Below are positions 1-7,313 of a stretch of 12,052 nt of DNA, piece after piece. The stretch is taken from the NCBI GenBank assembly GCA_028408025.1, contig JAOOKL010000018.1, positions 1 to 12,052 on the forward strand, read 5' to 3'. Made by a program: the position numbers and the translations under genes. The stretch comes from Candidatus Pelagibacter sp. (GTDB taxonomy: Bacteria; Pseudomonadota; Alphaproteobacteria; Pelagibacterales; Pelagibacteraceae). The notes beneath the pieces are model-generated. The model ran no database searches and had not been told where the DNA came from. It was given only the letters and a program-made list of their open reading frames with translations. The first letter of the stretch is position 1. The number at the start of each line of letters is the position of its first letter.

Positions 1-104
1 TTCAAGCGTTACATAAAACTTTGAGTGATAAAGATTTAGATCAAATAAGTAAAAAAATTATTGATACAGTTAAAGTTAAAACTGGCGCTACAATCAGGTC
101 CTAA
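1..104 (+). CDS. pheT: Phenylalanyl-tRNA synthetase beta subunit, C-terminal end (partial)
   Basis: Only the last 33 codons are visible, read from base 3 and ending in TAA at 102-104. The translation contains KTLSDKDLDQISKKIIDTV followed by KTGATIRS. This matches the end of the PheT anticodon-binding (FDX-ACB) domain, where a TLTDEE-type helix start is followed by a helix and then a TGA-x-LR ending. PheT is the beta subunit of the alpha2-beta2 synthetase that charges tRNA-Phe. The stop codon directly abuts the lepA start with no spacer, so the two are probably co-transcribed and translationally coupled. The call rests on a short tail: the family assignment is good but not certain. Confidence 0.75.
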   Translation, partial: QALHKTLSDKDLDQISKKIIDTVKVKTGATIRS

Positions 105-1913
105 ATGTCGGATATACAAAGAATACGTAATTTTTCTATAATTGCGCATATTGATCACGGTAAATCAACGATTGCTGATAGAATAATTCATAAATGCGGC
201 GGGCTTACTGAACGTGAGATGAGACAACAAGTTTTAGACTCAATGGATATTGAAAGAGAAAGAGGGATAACAATTAAAGCACAAACAGTGAAATTAAATT
301 ACAAAGCAAAAGACGGTAAAACATATCTTCTAAATATTATCGATACACCTGGACATGTTGATTTTGGATATGAAGTTAGCCGTTCACTTTCTGCTTGTGA
401 AGGCTCATTGCTTATTGTTGATAGCACTCAAGGCGTTGAAGCCCAAACTCTAGCAAATGTATATCAAGCCTTAGAAATAAATCATGAGGTTGTGCCTATT
501 TTAAATAAGATAGATTTACCAGCCTCTGACGTTGAAAAAACTAAGAAAGAGATAGAAGATGTAGTTGGTATAGATACATCTTCAGCTATTCCATGCTCTG
601 GCAAAACAGGAGAGGGAATAGAGGATATTTTAGAGGCAATTATTAAAAAGTTACCTGCGCCCAAAGGAAAGAAAGATGAAAAACTTAAATGTTTATTAGT
701 AGACAGCTGGTATGACAGCTACTTAGGAGTAGTTATTTTAGTTCGCGTCATTAACGGAAAATTAAAAAAACAGATGAAAATAAAACTAATGTCTAATAAT
801 CAGGAGCATGTAATAGAAAAAGTTGGAGTTTTTACACCTAAACCTATTGATATTGATGAATTAAATTCAGGTGAAATAGGATTTATTATTACTGGCATTA
901 AGTCTTTATCTGAAACAAAAGTTGGAGACACTATTTGTGATGCTGCAAATCCAATAGACGACCCTTTACCTGGTTTTAAACCAAGCAAACCTGTAGTATT
1001 TTGTGGATTGTTTCCGGTGGATAGTTCTGAATATCAAAAATTGAAAGATGGATTAGCAAAACTTAAATTAAATGATGCAAGTTTCTCTTTTGAGCCCGAG
1101 TCCTCTAGTGCATTAGGCTTGGGATTCAGATGTGGTTTTCTTGGGTTATTACATCTTGAAATCATTACAGAACGTTTAGAAAGAGAGTTCGATGTTAATC
1201 TTATCACAACAACTCCAGGAGTAATCTATAAAGTTCATAAAATAAAAGATGAAGTTCTAGATTTGCAAAACCCATCTAATATGCCTGACCCATCACAAAT
1301 ATCTAAAATTGAAGAACCGTGGATCAAGTCAACAATAATTACTCCAGACGAATATTTAGGATCAATTATCAAAATTTGCCAAGACAAAAGAGGAATACAA
1401 ACAAATCTTTCTTATTCTGGAAATAGAGCAGTGCTATCTTATGATTTACCTCTTAATGAAGTGGTATTTGACTTTAATGATAGATTGAAGTCCGTTTCAA
1501 GTGGTTATGCTAGTTTTGACTATGAAATTTCAGAATATAGAGAAGGGGATCTTGTAAAGTTAGGAATTTTGGTAAATTCTGAGCCAGTAGATGCATTAGC
1601 AATGATTATACATAAAGATTTTGCTCAGAAAACTGGAAGACAAGTTTGTGAAAAATTAAAAGATTTAATACCAAGACATAACTTTATGATTCCTGTTCAA
1701 GCAGCTATAGGAGGTAAAATTGTTGCAAGGGAGTCTATTAAAGGTTTTAAAAAAGATGTTTTGACTAAAATTCATGGAGGTGGAGCTACTGATAGAAAAA
1801 GAAAATTGCTAGAAAAACAAAAAAAAGGTAAAGCAAGATCAAAACAATTTGGAAAAGTTGAAATACCTCAAGAAGCCTTTATAGGAGTTTTAAAGATAAA
1901 TAAAGAAACCTAA
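105..1913 (+). CDS. lepA: Elongation factor 4 (LepA), ribosome-associated GTPase
   Basis: A 602-residue protein, the usual length for LepA/EF4, a translational GTPase that binds the ribosome and affects elongation and initiation quality. The GTPase motifs are all intact: G1 AHIDHGKST (residues 14-22), G2 around RGITIKAQT (52-60), G3 DTPGH (79-83), G4 NKID (133-136) and a G5 SGKTGEGI segment. The LepA-specific C-terminal domain is complete and ends in the lysine/arginine-rich stretch before [15 protein letters not shown]. The start follows the pheT stop immediately, with an AGG a few bases upstream inside pheT acting as a weak ribosome binding site. Residue 87 is Gly in DFGYEVSRS where Ser is more usual. 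The gene carries an in-frame run of eight A's at 1819-1826 without disruption, a useful contrast to the broken run at 8279-8286. Confidence 0.98.
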   Translation: MSDIQRIRNFSIIAHIDHGKSTIADRIIHKCGGLTEREMRQQVLDSMDIERERGITIKAQTVKLNYKAKDGKTYLLNIIDTPGHVDFGYEVSRSLSACEGSLLIVDSTQGVEAQTLANVYQALEINHEVVPILNKIDLPASDVEKTKKEIEDVVGIDTSSAIPCSGKTGEGIEDILEAIIKKLPAPKGKKDEKLKCLLVDSWYDSYLGVVILVRVINGKLKKQMKIKLMSNNQEHVIEKVGVFTPKPIDIDELNSGEIGFIITGIKSLSETKVGDTICDAANPIDDPLPGFKPSKPVVFCGLFPVDSSEYQKLKDGLAKLKLNDASFSFEPESSSALGLGFRCGFLGLLHLEIITERLEREFDVNLITTTPGVIYKVHKIKDEVLDLQNPSNMPDPSQISKIEEPWIKSTIITPDEYLGSIIKICQDKRGIQTNLSYSGNRAVLSYDLPLNEVVFDFNDRLKSVSSGYASFDYEISEYREGDLVKLGILVNSEPVDALAMIIHKDFAQKTGRQVCEKLKDLIPRHNFMIPVQAAIGGKIVARESIKGFKKDVLTKIHGGGATDRKRKLLEKQKKGKARSKQFGKVEIPQEAFIGVLKINKET

Positions 1914-2938
1914 TGAAAAAAAAGCTATTCATTTTTTCAAATGAAAATATTTATTCACAAAATAATCAGTTCTTTTGTGATAACATTGATCTTAAGTCCA
2001 CTCCTGAGGGTTTAAACAAAGAATTCGAAGTAAATTTATTTGGAAGAAAATCATCTAAAAAAAGAACTCATCAAATCAAGATAAAAAAGATTAAAATTTT
2101 TAACAATATCTTTTCATATATATCAAATTTGACTCAAGCTGCTAAAAATAAAGAGGCAAAATATTTAATAATTTCTATTTCACCTTATACTTTTATCGTT
2201 AGTTTATTTTTAAGGTTTCTGGGGGTAAAGCCTACTATCTATCTTCGAAGTGATGGTTATGGAGAATATAAAGCGATACTTGGCCCACTTGGTCCTTTAA
2301 TATACCATTTTATGTTAAGCACTGTATCATTATTTTCAAATCTTATAAGTGTTAGAAAATATATTTTAAGAGGAAAAAAAGGAAAAATTGTTAATCCATC
2401 TCAATTGGATACTATTTGGTTAAGAAAACCCAGAAATCTAGAAATAAAAAATTTTAAATTATTATATGTTGGAAGAATAAGAGTAGAGAAAGGGATTTTT
2501 TCTTTAACAAACTTAATTAAGAATAAACATAATATCTCTTTAACAATAGTTGGTGCTGAAAATCAAAAATCTTATAAAATTAATCAGAGCAATGTAAAGA
2601 TAGAGGCCAATCAAAGCAATAAACAAAAACTTATTAAATATTATGACGATCATAATATTTTTATACTTCCATCATTCACAGAGGGACATCCAATGGTCAT
2701 ATTAGAAGCTCTAGCAAGAAGAAGGCCGGTTATAATCTTTGATGATATCAAGCACGTTATTGGTGACAAAAAAGGTATATTTGTAGCAAAAAGAAACTTT
2801 CTCGATTTAATTAGTGTTTTAAATCAAATTAAAAAAAATTATAAAAAGATTCAGAAAGAATTATCTATCAATAAACTTCCTACAAATAAAAAATTTATTG
2901 ATCAATTAGCTAGTGCTATTAATGATTATGAACATTAG
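1913..2938 (+). CDS. Glycosyltransferase, GT4-like (GT-B fold)
   Basis: A 341-residue protein with the C-terminal nucleotide-sugar-binding half of family-4 glycosyltransferases. The [12 protein letters not shown] strand-loop (residues 183-194) is followed by [18 protein letters not shown] (250-267). The latter contains the E-x7-E pair (Glu257, Glu265) typical of retaining GT-B enzymes. The N-terminal acceptor-binding half is less conserved, with a hydrophobic segment around 92-104 and an RSDGYGEY element (112-119). The likely role is adding a sugar to a cell-surface polysaccharide, lipopolysaccharide or glycolipid at the inner face of the membrane; donor and acceptor cannot be told from sequence. 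It starts inside the lepA stop (TAATG, one shared base), so it is translated from the same message. Its TAG stop shares its last base with the following tRNA. No other surface-polysaccharide genes are nearby. Confidence 0.85.
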   Translation: MKKKLFIFSNENIYSQNNQFFCDNIDLKSTPEGLNKEFEVNLFGRKSSKKRTHQIKIKKIKIFNNIFSYISNLTQAAKNKEAKYLIISISPYTFIVSLFLRFLGVKPTIYLRSDGYGEYKAILGPLGPLIYHFMLSTVSLFSNLISVRKYILRGKKGKIVNPSQLDTIWLRKPRNLEIKNFKLLYVGRIRVEKGIFSLTNLIKNKHNISLTIVGAENQKSYKINQSNVKIEANQSNKQKLIKYYDDHNIFILPSFTEGHPMVILEALARRRPVIIFDDIKHVIGDKKGIFVAKRNFLDLISVLNQIKKNYKKIQKELSINKLPTNKKFIDQLASAINDYEH

Positions 2939-3027
2939 GAGAGGTGGCCGAGTGGTTGAAGGCGCACGCTTGGAAAGCGTGTAAACGGGAAACTGTTTCG
3001 AGGGTTCGAATCCCTCTCTCTCCGCCA
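2938..3027 (+). tRNA. tRNA-Ser, anticodon GGA, CCA encoded
   Basis: A complete class II tRNA of 90 bases. The 7-bp acceptor stem is 2938-2944 with 3017-3023 (last pair G-U). T8 is at 2945, the D stem is 2947-2949 with 2961-2963, and the anticodon stem is 2965-2969 with 2977-2981. The loop TTGGAAA places the anticodon GGA at 2972-2974. The long variable arm, stem AAACGG with CTGTTT around a GAAA loop (2983-2998), is diagnostic of tRNA-Ser. The T arm is 3000-3016 with loop TTCGAAT. The discriminator is G3024, as expected for serine, and CCA is encoded at 3025-3027. It reads UCC and UCU codons. The first base coincides with the last base of the upstream TAG stop. A short AT-rich stretch follows but no clear terminator hairpin. 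Confidence 0.98.
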
Positions 3028-3038
3028 ATTTTTAATCC

Positions 3039-3067
3039 TTGTACAACCCAATACATGTTCATAAAAT
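3039..3067 (+). promoter_or_regulatory. Candidate sigma-70-type promoter for the small exported protein
   Basis: A TTGTAC hexamer (3039-3044), a 17-base spacer and a TAAAAT hexamer (3062-3067, five of six matches to TATAAT) lie between the tRNA and the start codon at 3089. The geometry is right and would give a leader of about 15 bases. The -35 element matches only in its TTG, and AT-rich DNA produces such matches by chance. The gene has no visible Shine-Dalgarno sequence. Confidence 0.3.
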
Positions 3068-3088
3068 GAATTCGTTTGTCGTAATTAT

Positions 3089-3532
3089 ATGAAAAAATTT
3101 TTTATTCTAATAATTTTAAATTTATCCTTTTTTTCTGTTTTAAATGCAAAACAGTTTAAAACAAATTTACAATGCGATATTGAACTAAATGGAAAGTTTC
3201 TTGCAACCAAAACTTTTCCACTAGACTCTTCAAAGAATGACGGTTACCTGGATTATGTTGATGACAGCATCGTAGAATTTCATGAATCTATTCCAATGGA
3301 CTCTAGCAATGATAAATGGACTATACTGTATTACCACATTGATCGATTCTCTGGTACTGGAAGGGTAGACGTATCAAATCAAATTAATGCCAAACAATTA
3401 CTTAAACATATAAATGATGAGAAAAAAAAGAGAGGAATTCATAGAAGAAATAGACATCTTCGTTTAAAGGCGGGTTTAGATGACTCATATTCAGGTAGAG
3501 CTACGTGTTTTGCTGCAAAAAAATCATTTTAA
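3089..3532 (+). CDS. Small exported protein of unknown function
   Basis: A 147-residue protein that I do not recognise. It begins with a clear Sec signal peptide: MKK, a hydrophobic core [15 protein letters not shown], and a likely signal peptidase I site after Ala20 (VLNA before KQ). The mature chain is about 127 residues with only two cysteines, Cys29 and Cys140, near its two ends. They could form one disulfide in the periplasm. Alternating hydrophobic residues and segments such as [19 protein letters not shown] (77-95) suggest a beta-rich fold, followed by a very basic patch [16 protein letters not shown] (112-127). There is no lipobox, so it is probably soluble in the periplasm or secreted. 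Upstream ATGs at 3054 and 3066 are in another frame and stop quickly, which supports this start. It sits alone between the tRNA and a convergent gene. Confidence 0.75.
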   Translation: MKKFFILIILNLSFFSVLNAKQFKTNLQCDIELNGKFLATKTFPLDSSKNDGYLDYVDDSIVEFHESIPMDSSNDKWTILYYHIDRFSGTGRVDVSNQINAKQLLKHINDEKKKRGIHRRNRHLRLKAGLDDSYSGRATCFAAKKSF

Positions 3533-3616
3533 AACTATTGTCAAACCTCCATTCATTATCCACATGCAACTATAAAGAGTCTTAAGATAAACGTTCGAAT
3601 CGATTAAATTATTTAC

Positions 3617-3648
3617 AAGGGCAGTGGAGGGAGACTGAAGCTGCCTTT
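3617..3648. other. GC-rich hairpin in a convergent intergenic gap; possible structured RNA or bidirectional terminator
   Basis: In the 121-bp gap between two convergent genes (3533-3653), AAGGGCAG (3617-3624) can pair with CTGCCTTT (3641-3648) in an 8-bp stem with one G-T wobble and a 16-base loop. The element is more than half G+C, far above its surroundings. The loop starts with TGGAGG (3625-3630), which is exactly complementary to CCTCCA at 3546-3551 in the same gap, so a loop-to-upstream pairing is possible. No T-tract follows on either strand, so a standard intrinsic terminator is not well supported. It lies 5 bases beyond the stop of the minus-strand NlpC/P60 gene. The rest of the gap is AT-rich and shows nothing further. 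Confidence 0.4.
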
Positions 3649-3653
3649 GCCAT

Positions 3654-4394
3654 TTATAGCCTTTTAATTCCAATCACTTTAAGATTAGCAGTATCTTCAA
3701 TTTTTTTTATTGTTTGATCAATACTCATGATTACCGTTTTTTTCATCGGACCATAGGCGTGTATAAGCTTTTTATTTGATAAAGCTACAGCAACATGACC
3801 CTTCCAGTAAATAATATCACTTTTTTTTATCTTATTTAGTTTCATATTTTTTTTAAAATATCTTACTTGATCTTTCGCATCTCTCGGGCAAAAATTATTG
3901 TTAAAATTTAAAAAAACTTGAACTAAGGCTGAACAGTCAATCCCCTTAAATGATTTTCCTCCCCATTTATATTTAATATTTTTAAAAATAGAAATTTTTT
4001 TAAAAGGATTTTTCTCTTTAAACGATATAGGCTTCACATCATTTTTACTTATCCATCCGTTATAAAATTTATAAAACTTACCTTTAATATCTGTAACTTT
4101 TATTTTTGAACCAAATGATATTTCGTTAACTTTTTTTCTCTTATTTGGAAGGCTATAAACTTTTGACTTTAATAAATTTATTTTATGAGTTGGTTTTAGA
4201 TAATTAGAAAATTTTTTATATTTAATATAACCCTTATAACCATCCTCTTTAATCTTAATTTTAAGCCACTTTTTACTCCGTTTTGAAACCAAAAAACTAT
4301 CCCCATAAATCATCTGAGTTACAATCTCAGACTTTGCTGAAGGTTTTTTATAAAGATTTATAACTGTAAAATTATTTGTAAAATATTTAGTCAT
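3654..4394 (-). CDS. NlpC/P60 family peptidase with N-terminal SH3-like domains, probably cytoplasmic cell-wall peptide endopeptidase
   Basis: A 246-residue protein. An N-terminal bacterial SH3-like domain is recognisable in FTVINLYKKPSAKSEIVTQM (residues 9-28) and continues to about 65, with a second probable SH3-like repeat at about 72-122. The NlpC/P60 papain-like domain fills about 135-246. The catalytic residues fit the family: Cys154 in GIDCSALVQ, His200 in WKGHVAVAL and a polar third residue at His212 in IHAYG. Known relatives (YkfC-like) cut gamma-D-glutamyl-diamino acid bonds in murein stem peptides. There is no signal peptide or transmembrane segment, so it should act in the cytoplasm. 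It overlaps the end of ampG by 8 bases. Together these suggest processing of imported muropeptides; that substrate is inferred. The chain is very lysine-rich. Confidence 0.88.
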   Translation of the reverse strand: MTKYFTNNFTVINLYKKPSAKSEIVTQMIYGDSFLVSKRSKKWLKIKIKEDGYKGYIKYKKFSNYLKPTHKINLLKSKVYSLPNKRKKVNEISFGSKIKVTDIKGKFYKFYNGWISKNDVKPISFKEKNPFKKISIFKNIKYKWGGKSFKGIDCSALVQVFLNFNNNFCPRDAKDQVRYFKKNMKLNKIKKSDIIYWKGHVAVALSNKKLIHAYGPMKKTVIMSIDQTIKKIEDTANLKVIGIKRL

Positions 4395-5760
4395 TTAACT
4401 TGAGCTTATCTTTTATCATATAAAGAAATACAAGAGATGGTATGACCATGACCGCTGTGATAATAAAAAATATTCCCCAGTCACCATTTAACCAGTCAAC
4501 TAACGCTCCTGATGACGCTGCTAAAGTCGTTCTACCCGCTGTTCCTATCGATGCTAGCAATGCGTATTGAGTAGCCGTGTAAGTTCTATCAACTAGCATT
4601 GATATGAAGGCAACAAAAGCTACAGTTGCAAAAGCAGCAGCCATATCGTCAAATATAACCGCTATTGCAAATAATAATTCAGACTTTCCTGACCAAGCTA
4701 ATAAAGAAAACAGCAGATTTGTTGAAGCCATTAAAATCCCAGAAACAAACATTGCTTTAATAACCCCAGAACGAATTGCAAATAATCCACCAAGCAAAGT
4801 GAATATAACAGTTGTAATCCAACCAAGTCCCTTAGAATAAAGAGCGATATCTGACTTCGTAAATCCTATTTCTTTATAAAATATAACTGACATTCTACCC
4901 AAAAATGCCTCACCAATTTTAAAAAGAAAAACAAAACTTAAAATTGCAATTGCTATTTTAAAGCCATTTTTTTTGAAGAAACTAATTACAGGGCCAATTA
5001 CAGTTCCCGTTAACCAAGCAACAACTTTTGTGAGAATATTTGAAGAGCCAAGTTTACCTTCAATCATTTTATCAGTTTGTCTTTGACTTTCTGCCCTACT
5101 AACTGGTTGCGGTTCATTCACAAATAATAGTCCAATATTACAACTAATAATAATTATTCCTAAAACTAAAAATGTTATTTGCCAATAGTTTTGAAAACCT
5201 GCGTTTTGAAAAAACTCAGCTGCATTTAAAGCCACAACTCCCCCTAATTTGTAACCTGTCCACCAACCAACTACCGCCATAGCGGCGCCAGCTTGCATAG
5301 ACTTTCCTTCATTTTCACCAATTTGTTCAATTCTTAAGGCGTCAACAGTTATATCTTGAGTAGCAGATGCAATTGCAATTATAAGGCCTATACTAATAAC
5401 TAATGCTAAATTAGCAGTGGGATTTATTAAGCTCCAACAAACTAAACTTATTAAAATTACAGTTTGCATAGCTATTATCCAGCCACGTCTATGACCAACT
5501 TTCTGCGTTAACCATGGAATTCTAATTCTATCTATAATTGGAGCCCATAAATAATTGAAAGCATATACAGCAAATATTAAACCTGCCCAACCTATAGTGC
5601 TTCTACTTAATCCATCTTCTTTTAGCCAAAGACTTAAACTACTTCCAATTATTACCCAGGGAAAACCACTAATAGCTCCTAATAATAAAATTTTTACCAT
5701 TCTTTTATCAAAATAAACTTTGAAGGACTCAGAGAATGATTCTTTTTTATAAATTTCCAT
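4387..5760 (-). CDS. ampG: AmpG-type muropeptide permease (MFS/PAT family)
   Basis: A 457-residue multi-pass inner-membrane protein of the major facilitator type. Its N-terminal half carries AmpG hallmarks: GFPWVIIGSSLSLWLKEDG (residues 32-50), LWAPIIDR (71-78), GHRRGW (89-94) and ATQDITVDALR (133-143). About a dozen hydrophobic segments are visible, with a hydrophilic loop near 215-235 (PQPVSRAESQRQTDK) between the halves. AmpG imports GlcNAc-anhydro-MurNAc peptides for peptidoglycan recycling and, in some bacteria, feeds beta-lactamase induction; no ampC or ampR is seen here. The gene lies 13 bases downstream of trkH and overlaps the NlpC/P60 peptidase gene, so the three probably form one operon. 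No Shine-Dalgarno sequence is visible. Related PAT-family members transport other substrates (for example acetyl-CoA), so specificity is likely but not certain. Confidence 0.88.
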   Translation of the reverse strand: MEIYKKESFSESFKVYFDKRMVKILLLGAISGFPWVIIGSSLSLWLKEDGLSRSTIGWAGLIFAVYAFNYLWAPIIDRIRIPWLTQKVGHRRGWIIAMQTVILISLVCWSLINPTANLALVISIGLIIAIASATQDITVDALRIEQIGENEGKSMQAGAAMAVVGWWTGYKLGGVVALNAAEFFQNAGFQNYWQITFLVLGIIIISCNIGLLFVNEPQPVSRAESQRQTDKMIEGKLGSSNILTKVVAWLTGTVIGPVISFFKKNGFKIAIAILSFVFLFKIGEAFLGRMSVIFYKEIGFTKSDIALYSKGLGWITTVIFTLLGGLFAIRSGVIKAMFVSGILMASTNLLFSLLAWSGKSELLFAIAVIFDDMAAAFATVAFVAFISMLVDRTYTATQYALLASIGTAGRTTLAASSGALVDWLNGDWGIFFIITAVMVIPSLVFLYMIKDKLKLND

Positions 5761-5773
5761 AATTAAATATTAA

Positions 5774-7222
5774 TCAATTTCTCCAAAAAGATGGAAAAAA
5801 TAATACCAAAACCGCAAACAATTCTAGTCTTCCAAGCAGCATACCAACGGAAAGTATCCATTTTGACAAATTTGGAATTTCTTTATAGTTCCCATTAGGG
5901 CCAATTATATCTCCAAGGCCTGGACCCACATTAGAAATTGCACTTGCGGCTCCCGAAATCGCAGTTAAAAAATCTAAGCCAGAAATTGATAAAAGCATAG
6001 AGATTATTAAAAATATGAATAAGAAAGAGAAAATAAATATAATTACAGAATTGATAAAATTACTGGATATTTTTTGGTTGTTATATTTTGTTATTATAAC
6101 ACTATTTGGATAAATTAATTTTTTAATTTGGTTCAATAGAAAAATAAATAACATTTGAAGTCTAAAAATTTTAATTCCACAAGCAGTTGACCCAGCACAT
6201 CCACCTATAAACATTAAAAATAAAAAGAAGATAAGCGAGAAATTTCCCCAGAGTCCAAAATCATCTGTCACATATCCTGTGCCAGACAATATAGATATAA
6301 CATTAAAAGAAGATATTCTAATTTTGTCAAATATTGAACTCTCATAATTGATAAACAAAAGATATATAAACATTACGAGTACAGAAATTAAAATGAGATA
6401 AATAAGACCTCTTATTTGTATATCCTCAAAAAAAATTTTTTTATTTCCTTGCACAAATTTTAAATATGAAATGAATGGAATACTACCTAGCACTATAAAT
6501 ATACTTGCAATTATTTCTATATTAGAACTTTCAAAAAAACCTATCGACTTATTATGTGTAGCAAATCCTCCTGTAGCTATAGTTGTCATTGCATGAGCAA
6601 TACTGTCAAAAATTGACATTCCAAATAACCAATAGGATGCACCACAAAAAAAAGTTAGAACTAAATAAGTAGAAATAATTATTGTAGCCACCTCAATTGT
6701 TCTTGGTAAAATTTTTTCTGTACTATCCGGTCCTTCCATTTTAAAAAGTTGCATGCCTCCCACTTTTAACAGCGGTAAGATTGTAATGGCCATCACAACT
6801 ATTCCAATTCCACCTAGCCATTGAAGTATTGCTCTCCATAATAAGATACTTTTAGGACTATTGTCTAAATCTGTAATAATAGTTGCCCCGGTAGTAGTAA
6901 TTCCTGACATACTTTCAAAAAAAGCATCACTAATAGTGAACTCTTCAGGCGATAATAAGAAAGGCAAACATCCAAAAACAGCTACCATAAACCAAGCTAA
7001 GGTTGAAAATAAAAAAGTTTGCCTCAGATTAAGTTTTAACTCATTACCTAAATTAGCTAAAACAAATAAAACTCCAATAAATATTGTAATAAAAGCTCCA
7101 GAAATAAAAGAATGGTTATTTTCTCCATATAATATTTGCACCAGATATGGAGCTAGCATTGATATACCAAGCACAACCAATAATATCCCAATAAGAAAAA
7201 AAACAGTTTTGTTTGTTGTCAT
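5774..7222 (-). CDS. trkH: Trk-type potassium uptake channel subunit TrkH
   Basis: A 482-residue integral membrane protein of the TrkH/KtrB superfamily, which forms the K+ translocating pore in the inner membrane. All four pore-loop filter segments can be seen with their glycines: TTTGA (residues 109-113), ATGGF (216-220), SGTGY (313-317) and NVGPG (431-435). Family motifs QWLGGIGIVVMAI (134-146) and CAGSTACGIKIFR (342-354) are intact, and length is normal for TrkH. The cytoplasmic partner TrkA, which gates the channel by nucleotide binding, is not in this window and must be encoded elsewhere. It is the first gene of the minus-strand cluster trkH-ampG-NlpC/P60. A perfect 14-bp palindrome and a TATAAT box lie just upstream. 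The biochemical link between potassium uptake and the downstream cell-wall genes is not obvious. Confidence 0.95.
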   Translation of the reverse strand: MTTNKTVFFLIGILLVVLGISMLAPYLVQILYGENNHSFISGAFITIFIGVLFVLANLGNELKLNLRQTFLFSTLAWFMVAVFGCLPFLLSPEEFTISDAFFESMSGITTTGATIITDLDNSPKSILLWRAILQWLGGIGIVVMAITILPLLKVGGMQLFKMEGPDSTEKILPRTIEVATIIISTYLVLTFFCGASYWLFGMSIFDSIAHAMTTIATGGFATHNKSIGFFESSNIEIIASIFIVLGSIPFISYLKFVQGNKKIFFEDIQIRGLIYLILISVLVMFIYLLFINYESSIFDKIRISSFNVISILSGTGYVTDDFGLWGNFSLIFFLFLMFIGGCAGSTACGIKIFRLQMLFIFLLNQIKKLIYPNSVIITKYNNQKISSNFINSVIIFIFSFLFIFLIISMLLSISGLDFLTAISGAASAISNVGPGLGDIIGPNGNYKEIPNLSKWILSVGMLLGRLELFAVLVLFFPSFWRN

Positions 7223-7230
7223 AGTTTAAG

Positions 7231-7244
7231 ACTATTTAAATAGT
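7231..7244. promoter_or_regulatory. Perfect 14-bp palindrome ahead of trkH
   Basis: ACTATTTAAATAGT is its own reverse complement and lies 8 bases upstream of the trkH start codon, inside the predicted trkH leader. It could be a dimeric repressor site or a small hairpin near the ribosome binding region. It is entirely AT-rich apart from one pair, so chance occurrence is quite possible. Confidence 0.25.
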
Positions 7245-7270
7245 TATAAAATTCAACTTAATATCGAGTA

Positions 7271-7276
7271 ATTATA
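7271..7276 (-). promoter_or_regulatory. Candidate -10 element for trkH in the divergent trkH/lysyl-tRNA synthetase gap
   Basis: On the minus strand this reads TATAAT, a perfect -10 box, with no good -35 hexamer at 16-18 bases. It would give a leader of about 40 bases that includes the palindrome at 7231-7244. The 91-bp gap 7223-7313 must also hold the start signal for the plus-strand synthetase gene, but I cannot single out a convincing promoter for it. Confidence 0.35.
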
Positions 7277-7313
7277 TCTGTATTTTACACATAAAATTTT
7301 ATAAACCATTGTT

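Noticed and set aside
3593..3601. T-loop-like GTTCGAATC, possible tRNA remnant
   Set aside because: The flanking stem is imperfect and no acceptor, D or anticodon arm can be fitted around it.
3617..3648. Standard intrinsic terminator
   Set aside because: The stem is followed by no T-tract on either strand, so only a general structured element is claimed.
6861..7229. 122-codon open frame on the + strand opposite trkH
   Set aside because: Entirely antisense to the conserved TrkH N-terminal half, with no recognisable domain or initiation signal.
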